Positions 1 to 7,615 of a stretch of 39,253 nucleotides of DNA are shown in pieces. The notes under the pieces are model-generated. The model was not told the DNA's origin, searched no databases, and saw nothing but the letters and a program-made list of their open reading frames with translations. The stretch's first letter is position 1, and the number at the start of each line of letters is the position of its first letter. The DNA is from Candidatus Aminicenantota bacterium (GTDB lineage Bacteria > Acidobacteriota > Aminicenantia > Aminicenantales > Aminicenantaceae). The stretch covers positions 1-39,253 of the forward strand of contig QMPV01000006.1 in assembly GCA_003648765.1 (NCBI GenBank), given 5' to 3'. A program made the translations under genes and the position numbers.

Positions 1-395
1 TTCAAATCCGCCCGTCCCGACCAGATTTATTTTTATTTCTCGAGGAAATTTCCCTGAAAGAAAGCGAAAGAGAAGGTATCTCTTAACAAATTTCCTTCCT
101 AATTGAGGCTAAATTAGAGTCAAAAACACTTCCTTACCACTCAAAATGGCGATGAGGCGATGGGCATCCTTTCTGAATAACATTCCTATTAAAATCACTT
201 TACCTTTTGGACCACATTTGTTTTCAAAACAACAGAAATACTTACTTTCATATTTTTTTCTACTCACGTAAAGAAAGCCATGTTTTACTTAACTTTCAAG
301 ACCTTTCCCATCTGGGTTTAACTCCAAAAGGAACAGCTCTGCCTTCTTCCAAATTTAACTTTCTTCACCCAAAATCGGCCTTTCCTACTGCCTTT
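1..395. other. Gene-free left edge
   Basis: I see no convincing gene here. The plus-strand 92-codon ORF of the track (207-485) is low-complexity, lacks a Shine-Dalgarno sequence and runs antisense into the 3' end of the HTH regulator gene. No clear terminator hairpin follows the regulator stop codon. Confidence 0.5.
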
Positions 396-1721
396 TCAAG
401 AAGCTTCTCTGCTGAACCAATATTTATTCGGAGTGGCCTTCTTCTGCCATTTTTCTCCGTCCCAGTAAAGAACGTTGTTCAATAATTTTTTGGTGTCCAA
501 AGAAGCAAGGGGTTCTTTTATTTTTCCTTCTTGCCGCAATTGTTCATATTTGAAAATAAATTCATCTCCAAAATAAACATAGGTAGTTTCCAAAAGGTAG
601 TTAAATTCATAAATAATCCGGGAGAAGTTAGTGCAAATCTGCAACCTATTATTTTTAAACAAATCGATTGAATCTACGGTCTCGTACAAATAGAATAATC
701 GCCCCAATTTATTAGGAGGAATTAAAAGATAATATTTTTCTGTGCCCCGCCCCAATTCAGAACAGGAAAACCGGGGATCATTATTTCTGGGGGAACAGCC
801 ACTCATCTTTCTTATATCCAAAACAAGCAAACAGGCTTTCCGATAGCTATTATTGACTCCCCCGAGAATAATTTCCTGAAAACCATCATTATCCAAATCA
901 GCAATCTCCACACAATTCAAATGGCCAATATTCCAATATTCACCCATTATCTTCCCTTGAAAATCCAAAACTACCACCCGGCTGGGAAAATGGACTTTAT
1001 GACAGGCAATGATCACCGTCTCTAAATAACCATCTTGATTAAGGTCAACTACTCTGAGTAAACGGACACAGAAATCTTCTGAAATCAAATAATCCCCAAA
1101 CCGAACAGCTCGTCCGGGGATAAAGGACCAGATTACTTTCCCTCGTTCATCAAAACACAGAACTTTTTCTCCTGATTCATTCTTTGTTTGAACGCCAAAG
1201 ATAACATTTATCTTCTTATCCTGATCAATATCTTTAAAATAAACATTCAGATTTGCCTTAGAGGAAAGACCACTGGCCGGCAATTCTTTCCTTTTATAGG
1301 CTGAATAGTCCAAACTCTCTTTTAATTCATGAGTCCACAGTTCCTGGCCGGTAGAATTATAAATAATTAAACGCGAATTCTTCACTTCAAAATCTGCTGG
1401 AATTAGATTTTCGTGGCCAGGCAAGAAAATAAAGACAATCAGAGCAAAAATGATAATAACTAGGAATATAGAAGAAAATCCAATTACGGCGAGAGGCTTT
1501 TTAGTTCCATAAAATTTTTTGAAAATATTGCGGGAGCGAATTCTTTTTTCAAACCATTTATCCAGTTCATCAGTATAAGCAAAGACATAAGCCTTATCCA
1601 ACTCGTTTATTCGGTGGACAGGCAAACCTAATTCCTTCTCCCACCTCTGAGCCGTGCGGACTCTAATTTTCAAATAAGCTGCAATTTCTTTCCAGGAAGT
1701 AACTATTCTTCTCTCACTCAT
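396..1721 (-). CDS. Membrane-tethered HTH regulator with FG-GAP-like sensor domain
   Basis: The first ~60 residues form a MerR/excisionase-like helix-turn-helix (SWKEIAAYLKIRVRTAQRWE, then LPVHRI). This opening is common in Acidobacteriota-type one-component regulators. A single membrane span follows at about residues 72-98, then a ~340-residue domain that should lie outside the cytoplasm. That domain carries Asp-rich, FG-GAP/VCBS-like loops (DQDKKIN, DLNQDGYLE, DLDNDGFQE), suggesting a Ca-binding beta-propeller. The architecture is ToxR/CadC-like: DNA binding inside, sensing outside. The ATG is preceded by GAGGAGGGG and by a TTGACA promoter-like box. The target genes and ligand are unknown, and no co-directional neighbour lies close by. 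The HTH and membrane span are clear; the sensor fold is inferred from loop motifs only. Confidence 0.8.
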   Translation of the reverse strand: MSERRIVTSWKEIAAYLKIRVRTAQRWEKELGLPVHRINELDKAYVFAYTDELDKWFEKRIRSRNIFKKFYGTKKPLAVIGFSSIFLVIIIFALIVFIFLPGHENLIPADFEVKNSRLIIYNSTGQELWTHELKESLDYSAYKRKELPASGLSSKANLNVYFKDIDQDKKINVIFGVQTKNESGEKVLCFDERGKVIWSFIPGRAVRFGDYLISEDFCVRLLRVVDLNQDGYLETVIIACHKVHFPSRVVVLDFQGKIMGEYWNIGHLNCVEIADLDNDGFQEIILGGVNNSYRKACLLVLDIRKMSGCSPRNNDPRFSCSELGRGTEKYYLLIPPNKLGRLFYLYETVDSIDLFKNNRLQICTNFSRIIYEFNYLLETTYVYFGDEFIFKYEQLRQEGKIKEPLASLDTKKLLNNVLYWDGEKWQKKATPNKYWFSREAS

Positions 1722-1742
1722 CCCCTCCTCTCTTTGGTCCTA

Positions 1743-1771
1743 TACATAATCAAATTCACCGCAACTGTCAA
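1743..1771 (-). promoter_or_regulatory. Putative sigma70 promoter of HTH regulator
   Basis: On the minus strand a perfect TTGACA (1771-1766) is followed 17 nt later by TATGTA (1748-1743), a weak -10. Transcription would start near 1736, giving a short leader that contains the GAGGAGGGG ribosome binding site. The -35 is strong and the -10 poor, which would fit an activated or autoregulated promoter. Confidence 0.4.
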
Positions 1772-2354
1772 TTAATTACTTTCTTGCCCCCTTAGTCAGG
1801 AGAAAATACTCTTAAAACCTCCCCCGATAAAGACTGTTCGAGTGTGCGGAAAAGCAATTTAATTGAAGTTGTCATTTATAATTTTATTTATTATTTTGTC
1901 GCTTTTTATCTAAATTTAATGGCGGAAATATTGTTATTTTTGGAATAATTGAGCTGTCTGTCGAACTGATTTCCTGGTCGAAATTGAGGATTAATGCTTT
2001 GCCTTTCATAAATCTTTTAGCCTAAATACAAACAGGCTAAAAATCGAGAGCAGCCAATTAGAGCTAGGTCTGGTCTTAACCTTTCACCTTTAATTAAAAA
2101 AGTCCTTGTGCCTTTCCCACAGGCAAATCTTGAAACTCCCTCCCCTTTAGAGCTTCGTTTTATCCAATATGATAATCACCAAGATAACGATTACCCTAGG
2201 CAGTAGATTGCTGTGGGTCTCCAGCCCCCGCCCGTAAATCTTAGCGGTTCTCACCTGAGCCATTACTGGCCAAACCAGTGCCAGGATAAAAGAAAAAAAT
2301 TAATTTTCAAATCAACCAACAATTCCTTCAGTAAACTTACCTCAACTTCAGGTC
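1772..2354. other. Gene-free region upstream of repeat copy 1
   Basis: No ORF is supported here. The stretch is AT-rich. It holds one clean inverted repeat (2015-2042) and a short segment near 2065-2093 (GGTCTTAACCTTT) that resembles 9743-9760 in the gap carrying repeat copy 3. Nothing else is recognisable. Confidence 0.5.
2015..2042. repeat. 9-bp inverted repeat
   Basis: TTTTAGCCT and AGGCTAAAA pair perfectly over 9 bp with a 10-nt loop. No T-tract follows on either strand, so it is not a standard intrinsic terminator. Its role is unknown. Confidence 0.5.
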
Positions 2355-2664
2355 AAAGGGGAAAGATGAAGACCTAAAAGATGAAGGCCTCGTCCATTAA
2401 AAATAGAGGCGAATATAAAGCCAGAGATTTAACCCAGTGTCTTTCACCAAGCCCAATTGGTAACTCTACGGTGCCTTTTTGCTCACTCTCTAACACGCCC
2501 ACATTTTGGGTCTCACAGGTATAGGGTGTCACCTTGTATATGGGTAGGGTGTCAGACACCCAAAAATTAGGCGACACATTACTTGTGATACTTGTGAGTG
2601 TCTGACACCCAAGAATTATATGACACACCGTACTTGTAGGTGTCTGTTTTAGGTGTCTGACACC
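2355..2664 (-). repeat. GTGTC-palindrome interspersed repeat, copy 1
   Basis: The segment contains three GTGTCwGACAC palindromes (2548-2560, 2598-2608, 2652-2664). Its minus strand aligns by eye with 24840-25010 over roughly 170 bp, sharing blocks such as GAGAGTGAGCAAAAAG, CCAATTGGGCTT and GACACTGGGTTAAATCTCT. It is therefore an interspersed element in inverted orientation relative to copy 2. Palindromes of this kind are typical of REP-like elements mobilised by Y1/RAYT transposases; no such transposase is present, so that link is inference. The 133-aa minus ORF of the track (2374-2775) mostly translates this repeat. Confidence 0.85.
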
Positions 2665-2921
2665 ATTCTTGTATAACGCTGATATGCCCTCTCTAAATAC
2701 TTCATCCGAAACTCCTTGTTCAAGGCCTAACCTCCTTCCTAATAAGGTTAGGTTATATTTACTCTCGACCTTCATGTCTACCTTCGGTTAGATTTTTAAA
2801 TGACAAGATGATTACCTCTCAGGTAGATTTTAGATGATTTGATTCGGGCTCTTTCCTCCCAACAGGAATAATGTTAAAATGTTTGATTCATTTAAATTTT
2901 AAGTGAGCTTCAATTTGAACA

Positions 2922-3716
2922 ATGACTGAGCATTCAAATAAACCCCTTATTTTATTAACTAATGACGACGGTTTCTTCGCTCGAGGTATTCGGACCCTGG
3001 CCCAGCAACTCCAGGATCTAGGCGAAGTTTTCATAATTGCTCCATATCAAGAAACAAGTGCTACTTCTCTAGCTTTAACTCTCCACCATCCCTTACGGAT
3101 TCACAACATTGATTCTCACACGGTAGCCGTTGAAGGAACCCCCGCTGATTGCGTTTATATGGCTTGTCAGCTCCTGCTCCCCCGGTTGCCGGACATTCTC
3201 CTTTCGGGATTAAATCATGGTCCTAATGTCGGCCAACAAGATATTGCTTATTCCGGAACTGTGGCCGGAGCTCTTCAGGGAACTTTTCTGCAAATCCCCT
3301 CGGCCGCTCTATCTCTTTATCCGGATGAAACAGGGAAGCTTCATTTTGAATTTGGAGCTCAGGTAGGACGCTTCATAGCCGAGTTTCTTCTCCAGCATTC
3401 TCTTCCCCCAGGGATAACTCTAAATGTCAACATTCCCCCGCCTCCACCTCGGGGGGTAAAGGTGGCTAAATTAGGCGAAAAGAGATATCATCCGGAAATT
3501 ATCACTAAAACTGATCCCCGGGGTCGAACCTATTACTGGATCGGCACAGGCAATCCCCAAGCCATTGGAGATGAAACAAGTGACGTCCACATTATCCAGC
3601 AGGGTTTTATCACTTTAACCCCTCTCCACCGGGATTTAACCGCTTTCAATCTTATAGAAGACACAAAATTCCAAAAATCTCTGGAAAACCTAGCCCGGAA
3701 AAAGCTGAATTTCTAA
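2922..3716 (+). CDS. surE: 5'/3'-nucleotidase SurE
   Basis: This enzyme dephosphorylates nucleoside 5'- and 3'-monophosphates in the cytoplasm, using a divalent metal, and is linked to stationary-phase survival. The N-terminal LLTNDDG (residues 11-17) carries the metal-binding Asp pair. EGTPADCV and SGLNHGPNVGQQ..YSGTVAGA are the other signature blocks. At 264 residues it is of normal length and complete. No strong Shine-Dalgarno sequence or consensus promoter is visible upstream; the gene starts ~250 bp beyond repeat copy 1. Its stop codon overlaps that of the converging COG2426 gene (TAA and TAG share bases at 3713-3716), so there is no room for a separate terminator. Confidence 0.96.
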   Translation: MTEHSNKPLILLTNDDGFFARGIRTLAQQLQDLGEVFIIAPYQETSATSLALTLHHPLRIHNIDSHTVAVEGTPADCVYMACQLLLPRLPDILLSGLNHGPNVGQQDIAYSGTVAGALQGTFLQIPSAALSLYPDETGKLHFEFGAQVGRFIAEFLLQHSLPPGITLNVNIPPPPPRGVKVAKLGEKRYHPEIITKTDPRGRTYYWIGTGNPQAIGDETSDVHIIQQGFITLTPLHRDLTAFNLIEDTKFQKSLENLARKKLNF

Positions 3717-4192
3717 AAGAAAGACACTAAACAGCTCACAATAATGCCAGCAATAGTTACTCCCCCAATTATTGCAGGAAAGGCATAACGCGGTTTTATG
3801 TCAAAAATAATGGCCGCCACTGAGCCTGTCCAGGCACCTGTGACGGGCAGGGGAATGGCCACAAATAAAGTTAATCCGATGGCTCCATATTTCATTACTT
3901 TCCGACTTCGCCGGTAAGTCCGCCGATAAAGCCAGTCAAAAAATTTTTTAAAAAAAGAAACACGGGAAAGAAATTTTCTAATTGGCTCCAGAAAATAAAT
4001 AAGGGGCAAAACAGGCACTAAATTACCCACCCAGGCTAGCAAATAAGCCCAGGCCAAAGGCATTTTAAAATGGAGAACAGCTAGCGGAATGGCGCCGCGT
4101 AGCTCAAAAATAGGTAACATACTCACACAAAAAGTGATGAGTTCCTGGCTGAAATGAAGATTTTTCAGAAAAGATACAAATGACTCCAGCAT
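3713..4192 (-). CDS. COG2426 / small multidrug-export family membrane protein
   Basis: The protein has about four hydrophobic segments with the signatures SMLPIFELRGAIPLAV near the start and FVAIPLPVTGAWTGS in the second half. These match the COG2426 / Sm_multidrug_ex family (PF06695), whose transport role is poorly established. The ORF track begins at a GTG (4303). I prefer ATG 4192, giving 159 aa, for three reasons: the family is usually about that long, the 37 extra residues are polar and non-conserved, and a near-consensus promoter (TTGACA-16-TATAGT, 4227-4200) lies inside the supposed extension. Transcription from it would begin at about 4193, one or two bases before this ATG, so the mRNA would be leaderless. 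The gene is divergent from the radical SAM gene and convergent with surE. Confidence 0.85.
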   Translation of the reverse strand: MLESFVSFLKNLHFSQELITFCVSMLPIFELRGAIPLAVLHFKMPLAWAYLLAWVGNLVPVLPLIYFLEPIRKFLSRVSFFKKFFDWLYRRTYRRSRKVMKYGAIGLTLFVAIPLPVTGAWTGSVAAIIFDIKPRYAFPAIIGGVTIAGIIVSCLVSFF

Positions 4193-4199
4193 CCCATTT

Positions 4200-4227
4200 A
4201 CTATATCCAAAAAAATGACGTTGTCAA
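4200..4227 (-). promoter_or_regulatory. Near-consensus promoter giving a leaderless mRNA
   Basis: Minus strand: TTGACA (4227-4222, 6/6), a 16-nt spacer, TATAGT (4205-4200, 5/6). The -10 ends only 7 nt before ATG 4192 (AAATGGG then ATG), so the expected start site is at or next to the initiation codon. There is no Shine-Dalgarno sequence. Confidence 0.7.
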
Positions 4228-4261
4228 TTGAACTATTTTCAGCCACTCCCGGCTGCTTCAG

Positions 4262-4290
4262 TTGCTCCTGCCTGTTTTCTGGCTTATAAT
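4262..4290 (+). promoter_or_regulatory. Promoter of the radical SAM gene
   Basis: TTGCTC (4262-4267), a 17-nt spacer, then a perfect TATAAT (4285-4290). The expected start is near 4297, leaving a leader of about 25 nt before ATG 4322. It lies back to back with the minus-strand promoter at 4200-4227. The same TTGCTC-17-TATAAT pair recurs before the DUF3014 gene. Confidence 0.65.
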
Positions 4291-4321
4291 TTCCCATCAT
4301 CACTTATGGCCGGATTGATGA

Positions 4322-5323
4322 ATGATTAATCCAGAAGAAAAGATTAAAAGAATTGACCGAGCTCTGAAATCTTTGGCATCACAGGCAAAGGATTGCCGTC
4401 TTTGCCCACGAGATTGTGGGGTTAATCGACTAGCTGGAGAAACAGGGTATTGCGGAGAAACTTTAACTCTCCGGATTGCTTATTGCGGGCCTCATTTCGG
4501 CGAAGAACCTGTTATTAGTGGTTGCCAAGATTATTTCCAACAACAGGAACAACAATTAGGCGGTTCCGGTACCATTTTCTTTACCGGCTGTAATTTAAGA
4601 TGCTTGTACTGCCAGAACTATCAGATTAGCTGGTTAAATCAAGGAGAATCTGTAGACGAAATAACTCTGGCTCAAAAAATGCTCCAGCTCCAAGCAGAAG
4701 GAGTTTTTAATATCAATTTGGTGACTCCCACTCACTTTCTCCTTCCCCTCCTCAAAAGTCTCCGTTTGGCTTATCAACAAGGACTGAAGATACCAATTGT
4801 TTACAATTCAAGTGGCTATGAAAAAGCAGAAGTAATTTCTCTGCTTGACCAAATAATTGATATTTATCTGCCTGATTTCAAATACGCCTCTCCCTCTCTC
4901 GGGCAGAAATTATCTCGAGCTCCCGATTATTTTCAATTCGCTGCTTCAGCGCTTCGGGAAATGAAAAACCAACAACCTTATCTCCGACTTGATAAAAATA
5001 ACTTAGCCCGTCAAGGTCTAATTTGCCGCCATCTCATTCTGCCTGGTTATTTGGATAATACTCGAACTATCATTAATTGGTTGGCTACCCATCTCGCTCC
5101 TGATATCGGCTTAAGTTTAATGAGTCAGTATCGTCCTTGTTTCAAAGCACCAACCGAGCTAAACCGCACTCTTACCCCTGAAGAATATCAAGAGGCCATC
5201 AATTGGGCTGAAAAAGAACCTTGGGAGATTCTCTTCCTTCAACCTCTCAAATTTTCCTCTGAAGAACACCTTCTGCCTGACTTTAACCTACCTGATCCTT
5301 TTGGTTGGCAAAAACAAAAATAA
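4322..5323 (+). CDS. Radical SAM protein, PflX/COG1313 type
   Basis: The CxxxCxxC cluster motif (GCNLRCLYC; C90, C94, C97) binds a 4Fe-4S cluster and S-adenosylmethionine. An N-terminal Cys-rich segment, CRLCPRDCGVNRLAGETGYC (C25, C28, C32, C44), is typical of the PflX-like COG1313 group related to pyruvate-formate-lyase activases. The substrate of this group is not established, and no glycyl radical enzyme lies in the window. At 333 aa it is full length. It is transcribed alone from its own promoter, divergently from the COG2426 gene. A bulged hairpin (AAAAGCCC/GGGTCTTTT) follows immediately after the stop and could aid termination, though it lacks a clean T-run. Confidence 0.88.
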   Translation: MINPEEKIKRIDRALKSLASQAKDCRLCPRDCGVNRLAGETGYCGETLTLRIAYCGPHFGEEPVISGCQDYFQQQEQQLGGSGTIFFTGCNLRCLYCQNYQISWLNQGESVDEITLAQKMLQLQAEGVFNINLVTPTHFLLPLLKSLRLAYQQGLKIPIVYNSSGYEKAEVISLLDQIIDIYLPDFKYASPSLGQKLSRAPDYFQFAASALREMKNQQPYLRLDKNNLARQGLICRHLILPGYLDNTRTIINWLATHLAPDIGLSLMSQYRPCFKAPTELNRTLTPEEYQEAINWAEKEPWEILFLQPLKFSSEEHLLPDFNLPDPFGWQKQK

Positions 5324-5638
5324 AAGCCCTTTCTTGGGGTCTTTTCCACCTTAGCTGAGGGCCAAATTAGTCTTCAGTCTAGGTAAGAATTAGCCACTCC
5401 TGCTTTTTCCAACAACTAATACTTCGGCTTCCCTTAATCTTTCTTTAGCCACTCAAATCATTCCAAAGACTTCCCACTTAGAACACAATGCGAAAAGGAG
5501 AAATCTATGAAATCCAATTTATCTTGATTTACCGCTCAGCTAACGTCAAATCAAGAAAGATTTTTTCTTTTTTCCCCATTTAGAGAAACTTTTCCAGGCT
5601 ATTTAAAAACTTCAGATCCCTCAGATAAGCGCTCGAGC
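5324..5638. other. Convergent intergenic region
   Basis: This lies between the radical SAM gene and the converging DUF3014 gene. Apart from the bulged stem just after 5323 and T-rich runs around 5560-5580, I see no gene or defined element. Confidence 0.5.
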
Positions 5639-6412
5639 TTACTTCTTTAAAGCCTCGTAAAACTCCCGTAATTTGGTTTTAATAATCTCCACATTACTGG
5701 GGCCCATTCGCAAAAGATGCTTCTGAGCGTCTGATAATTTTTCCAAGTCCTCTCTTCGGAACAGATAGGAAGTTACTCGGGGAACCACTTCTATCTCTTC
5801 CTCAATGACTGGCACAGCCAGTAATTCTTCAATAGCCCGCAAAAGTACAGGATGGAAATCCTGGTTAGGATAGCCCAATTCAGTATAGGCGGCCTGAATC
5901 GGTTTTTGAAACTGCCAATAAAGCCGCACACATCCTTCAGTATCAAGAGAAGCTAGCACATCGGCCACCACATCATACCGCTTATAACTGGAGGGGTCGA
6001 TATAAAAACGACCATTCTTCTTAATCACTTTGAATTTCTCTGGCAACTGGAAGAAATCAAGATGAGGCCGTGGGCTCTGACCCTGAGCAATGTTGTTCAC
6101 AGCGGCGACAAATTTCTGAATAATATCCTGGGTCAATAGCCAGCGGGCAAATTGGGGATGGAGGGAAAGACTTCGAGCCATTTCTCGTAACCGACGATCA
6201 CTTTCTGCGAGTGAAATCTCTAAAGCTTGAGGATGGGGCTCTTTCTCCCCCAAGGATTCAACTTCTTCGGTAGGCTTTATTTCCTCTACTTTTAAGGGTT
6301 CTTCCTCGACTTTACGAGCCGGGCTGATGACCAGGAAATAAATCAACAAAGCTCCAACCAGTAAAACGATAATAATCGTTCCTGTGAGGAAAACCTTCTT
6401 CGATTCTTCCAT
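5639..6412 (-). CDS. DUF3014 membrane-anchored protein
   Basis: A short cytoplasmic N-terminus and one membrane span (about residues 8-30, GTIIIVLLVGALLIYFLVIS) are followed by a Pro/Glu-rich linker and a DUF3014-like domain (about residues 75-255). Typical blocks are LHPQFARWLLTQDIIQKFV, RFYIDPSSYKRYD, GYPNQDFHPVLLRAI and VTSYLFRREDLEKLS..QKHLLRMGP. The domain is expected in the periplasm and has no known biochemical function. At 257 aa it matches the family. The ATG has a strong GAGGAGGG ribosome binding site. The gene stands alone behind a consensus-like promoter carrying two dyads, so its expression may be controlled by a repressor. Confidence 0.8.
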   Translation of the reverse strand: MEESKKVFLTGTIIIVLLVGALLIYFLVISPARKVEEEPLKVEEIKPTEEVESLGEKEPHPQALEISLAESDRRLREMARSLSLHPQFARWLLTQDIIQKFVAAVNNIAQGQSPRPHLDFFQLPEKFKVIKKNGRFYIDPSSYKRYDVVADVLASLDTEGCVRLYWQFQKPIQAAYTELGYPNQDFHPVLLRAIEELLAVPVIEEEIEVVPRVTSYLFRREDLEKLSDAQKHLLRMGPSNVEIIKTKLREFYEALKK

Positions 6413-6423
6413 TTTCCCTCCTC

Positions 6424-6471
6424 AATCAATCAGGTTGATTTTATTATAACCTGCTTCCCTGCAGGGAGCAA
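6424..6471 (-). promoter_or_regulatory. DUF3014 promoter with two operator-like dyads
   Basis: Minus strand: TTGCTC (6471-6466), 17 nt, TATAAT (6448-6443). A perfect 12-bp palindrome TCCCTGCAGGGA (6456-6467) fills most of the spacer and touches the -35. A second dyad AATCAA-N5-TTGATT (6424-6440) covers the expected start site. Both are well placed for repressor binding. No regulator is identified. Confidence 0.6.
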
Positions 6472-6556
6472 AATTAATTTCGTTTGATGATCTTAATGAT
6501 AAGGGAACGGTGGTCAGTGTCTAAAAAGCTTTCTCCAAAAAATTAAGGAAAGTTTT

Positions 6557-6590
6557 TTCTCAGGAAAAGAATAGACTTTTCCCTGGAGAA
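6557..6590 (-). terminator. Imperfect hairpin after FKBP gene
   Basis: On the minus strand TTCTCCAGGGAAAAG pairs with CTTTTCCTGAGAA, with two bulges and a 6-nt loop, ~40 nt after the FKBP stop. It is followed by A-rich rather than T-rich sequence, so it is at best a weak or factor-assisted terminator, or an mRNA-stabilising stem. Confidence 0.3.
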
Positions 6591-6630
6591 AGAATTCCGT
6601 TAGTCAAAGTTACAGGGTGAAGCTAAATAA

Positions 6631-7062
6631 TCAGGCTATCTCTAAAAGCTCTATATCAAAAACAAGAACTTTGCCCGCTAAAGGATGGTTGGCATCCAGA
6701 ATAATGGCTTCTTCTTGAACTTCCTTGACTACAACTGGTAACTTTTGCCCGCTTTGACTGATCAACTGAAGTTCCATGCCAATCTCTGGAGTAATATCTT
6801 CAGGCACACGGTCCAAGGGCATAGTTAAAACCAAGTTATCATCATAGTCGCCATAGGCATCCTGAGGCTCAACCCGGACTGTCTTTTTTTCACCAGGAGC
6901 CATACCGATCAAGGCATCTTCAAATCCCCTAATCAGCATCCCGGCACCAACGGTGAATTCTAACGGGTCCCGACCTTCAGAACTATCAAAAACAACTCCA
7001 TCTTCAAATCGACCGGTATAATGAACCTTCACGGTATCTCCATTTTTCACTGTTTGAGCCAT
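6631..7062 (-). CDS. FKBP-type peptidyl-prolyl isomerase, SlyD/SlpA-like
   Basis: This is a cytoplasmic proline isomerase and chaperone. The FKBP core starts at VKVHYTGRFEDGVVFDSS and includes GRDPLEFTVGAGMLIRGFEDALIGM. The insert-in-flap region (YGDYDDNLVLTMPLDRVP) and the return strand ANHPLAGKVLVFDIELLEI identify the SlyD/SlpA branch. It lacks the metal-binding His/Cys-rich tail of SlyD, which makes it SlpA-like. Length (143 aa) is normal. AAGGAG lies 7 nt before the ATG. It begins 26 bp after the stop of the RRM gene and should be co-transcribed with it. Confidence 0.93.
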   Translation of the reverse strand: MAQTVKNGDTVKVHYTGRFEDGVVFDSSEGRDPLEFTVGAGMLIRGFEDALIGMAPGEKKTVRVEPQDAYGDYDDNLVLTMPLDRVPEDITPEIGMELQLISQSGQKLPVVVKEVQEEAIILDANHPLAGKVLVFDIELLEIA

Positions 7063-7088
7063 TTTTCTTCTCCTTAGTTAATCATTCC

Positions 7089-7337
7089 CTACTGGGACTT
7101 AGCCCGGTTAACCCGAAGATTCCGGCCTTCTACTTCTTTGCCATCAAGACTCTTAATGGCTTCATTGGCCTCTTCTGAATCAGACATCTCAACAAAGCCG
7201 AAGCCTCTTGACCTGCCGGTCATCCGATCCTTGATGATTTTAGCGGAGACAACTTCGCCATACTGTTCAAACAGTTTCCTCAAGGATTCTTCAGACATAC
7301 GGTAGTTCAGGTTACCTACGTAAATGTGAATGGACAT
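7089..7337 (-). CDS. RRM-domain RNA-binding protein
   Basis: This is a single RNA recognition motif with little else (82 aa). RNP2 is IYVGNL near the N-terminus and RNP1 is RGFGFVEM in the middle. Small stand-alone RRM proteins of this type occur in cyanobacteria and several other phyla, often cold-induced, and bind single-stranded RNA. The ORF track starts at TTG 7349. The ATG at 7337 is preferred because GAGGTG sits just before it and the RRM begins at once (MSIHIYVGNL). A promoter with an ~87-nt leader lies upstream, which leaves room for post-transcriptional control. It is the first gene of a pair with the FKBP isomerase. Confidence 0.92.
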   Translation of the reverse strand: MSIHIYVGNLNYRMSEESLRKLFEQYGEVVSAKIIKDRMTGRSRGFGFVEMSDSEEANEAIKSLDGKEVEGRNLRVNRAKSQ

Positions 7338-7430
7338 AATACACCTCAAAATAATTTTTGGCTTACGCCTTACTCCTGAATGAATCCCCTTTTGCGTGGG
7401 ACGCTAAAGAGTATCCATTAAGAGAAAAGT

Positions 7431-7459
7431 ATTATGGCATAAAAGCTTCTGAATAGCAA
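7431..7459 (-). promoter_or_regulatory. Promoter of RRM-FKBP operon
   Basis: Minus strand TTGCTA (7459-7454), 17 nt, CATAAT (7436-7431). The expected start is near 7424, giving a leader of roughly 87 nt. Confidence 0.5.
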
Positions 7460-7574
7460 TAGATGAATTTTGAACTACTTAGATTTTACTTGGCCCCTGA
7501 AGAAAATAAAGCTTCCTCTCTCCTTTTCCCAAGCAATGGTCAACCCTTAAGAGCCAGAAACTATTTCTTTTGGT

Positions 7575-7599
7575 AAGATGACTCATATTAAGTCATCTT
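7575..7599 (-). repeat. Perfect hairpin downstream of the GGT-family gene
   Basis: AAGATGACT and AGTCATCTT form a perfect 9-bp stem with a 7-nt loop, 16 bp beyond the GGT-family stop codon. No T-tract follows on the minus strand, so termination would not be classical. It may protect the mRNA 3' end. Confidence 0.5.
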
Positions 7600-7615
7600 G
7601 ATTCCTCTTCCTTAA

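Noticed and set aside
207-485. 92-aa plus-strand ORF at left edge
   Set aside because: It is antisense to the end of the HTH regulator gene, has no ribosome binding site and has low-complexity, non-domain composition.
2200-2290. Possible tRNA or structured RNA near the GC-richer patch
   Set aside because: I could not fold a cloverleaf or find a T-loop GGTTCRA. Only short imperfect stems are present.
2374-2775. 133-aa minus-strand ORF as a functional gene
   Set aside because: Residues ~43-133 translate the interspersed palindromic repeat, which copy 2 carries without an ORF. At most the first ~42 codons are a remnant.
5317-5345. Intrinsic terminator after the radical SAM gene
   Set aside because: The stem AAAAGCCC/GGGTCTTTT is short and bulged and the trailing T-run is only four bases, so it is mentioned only in the gene note.
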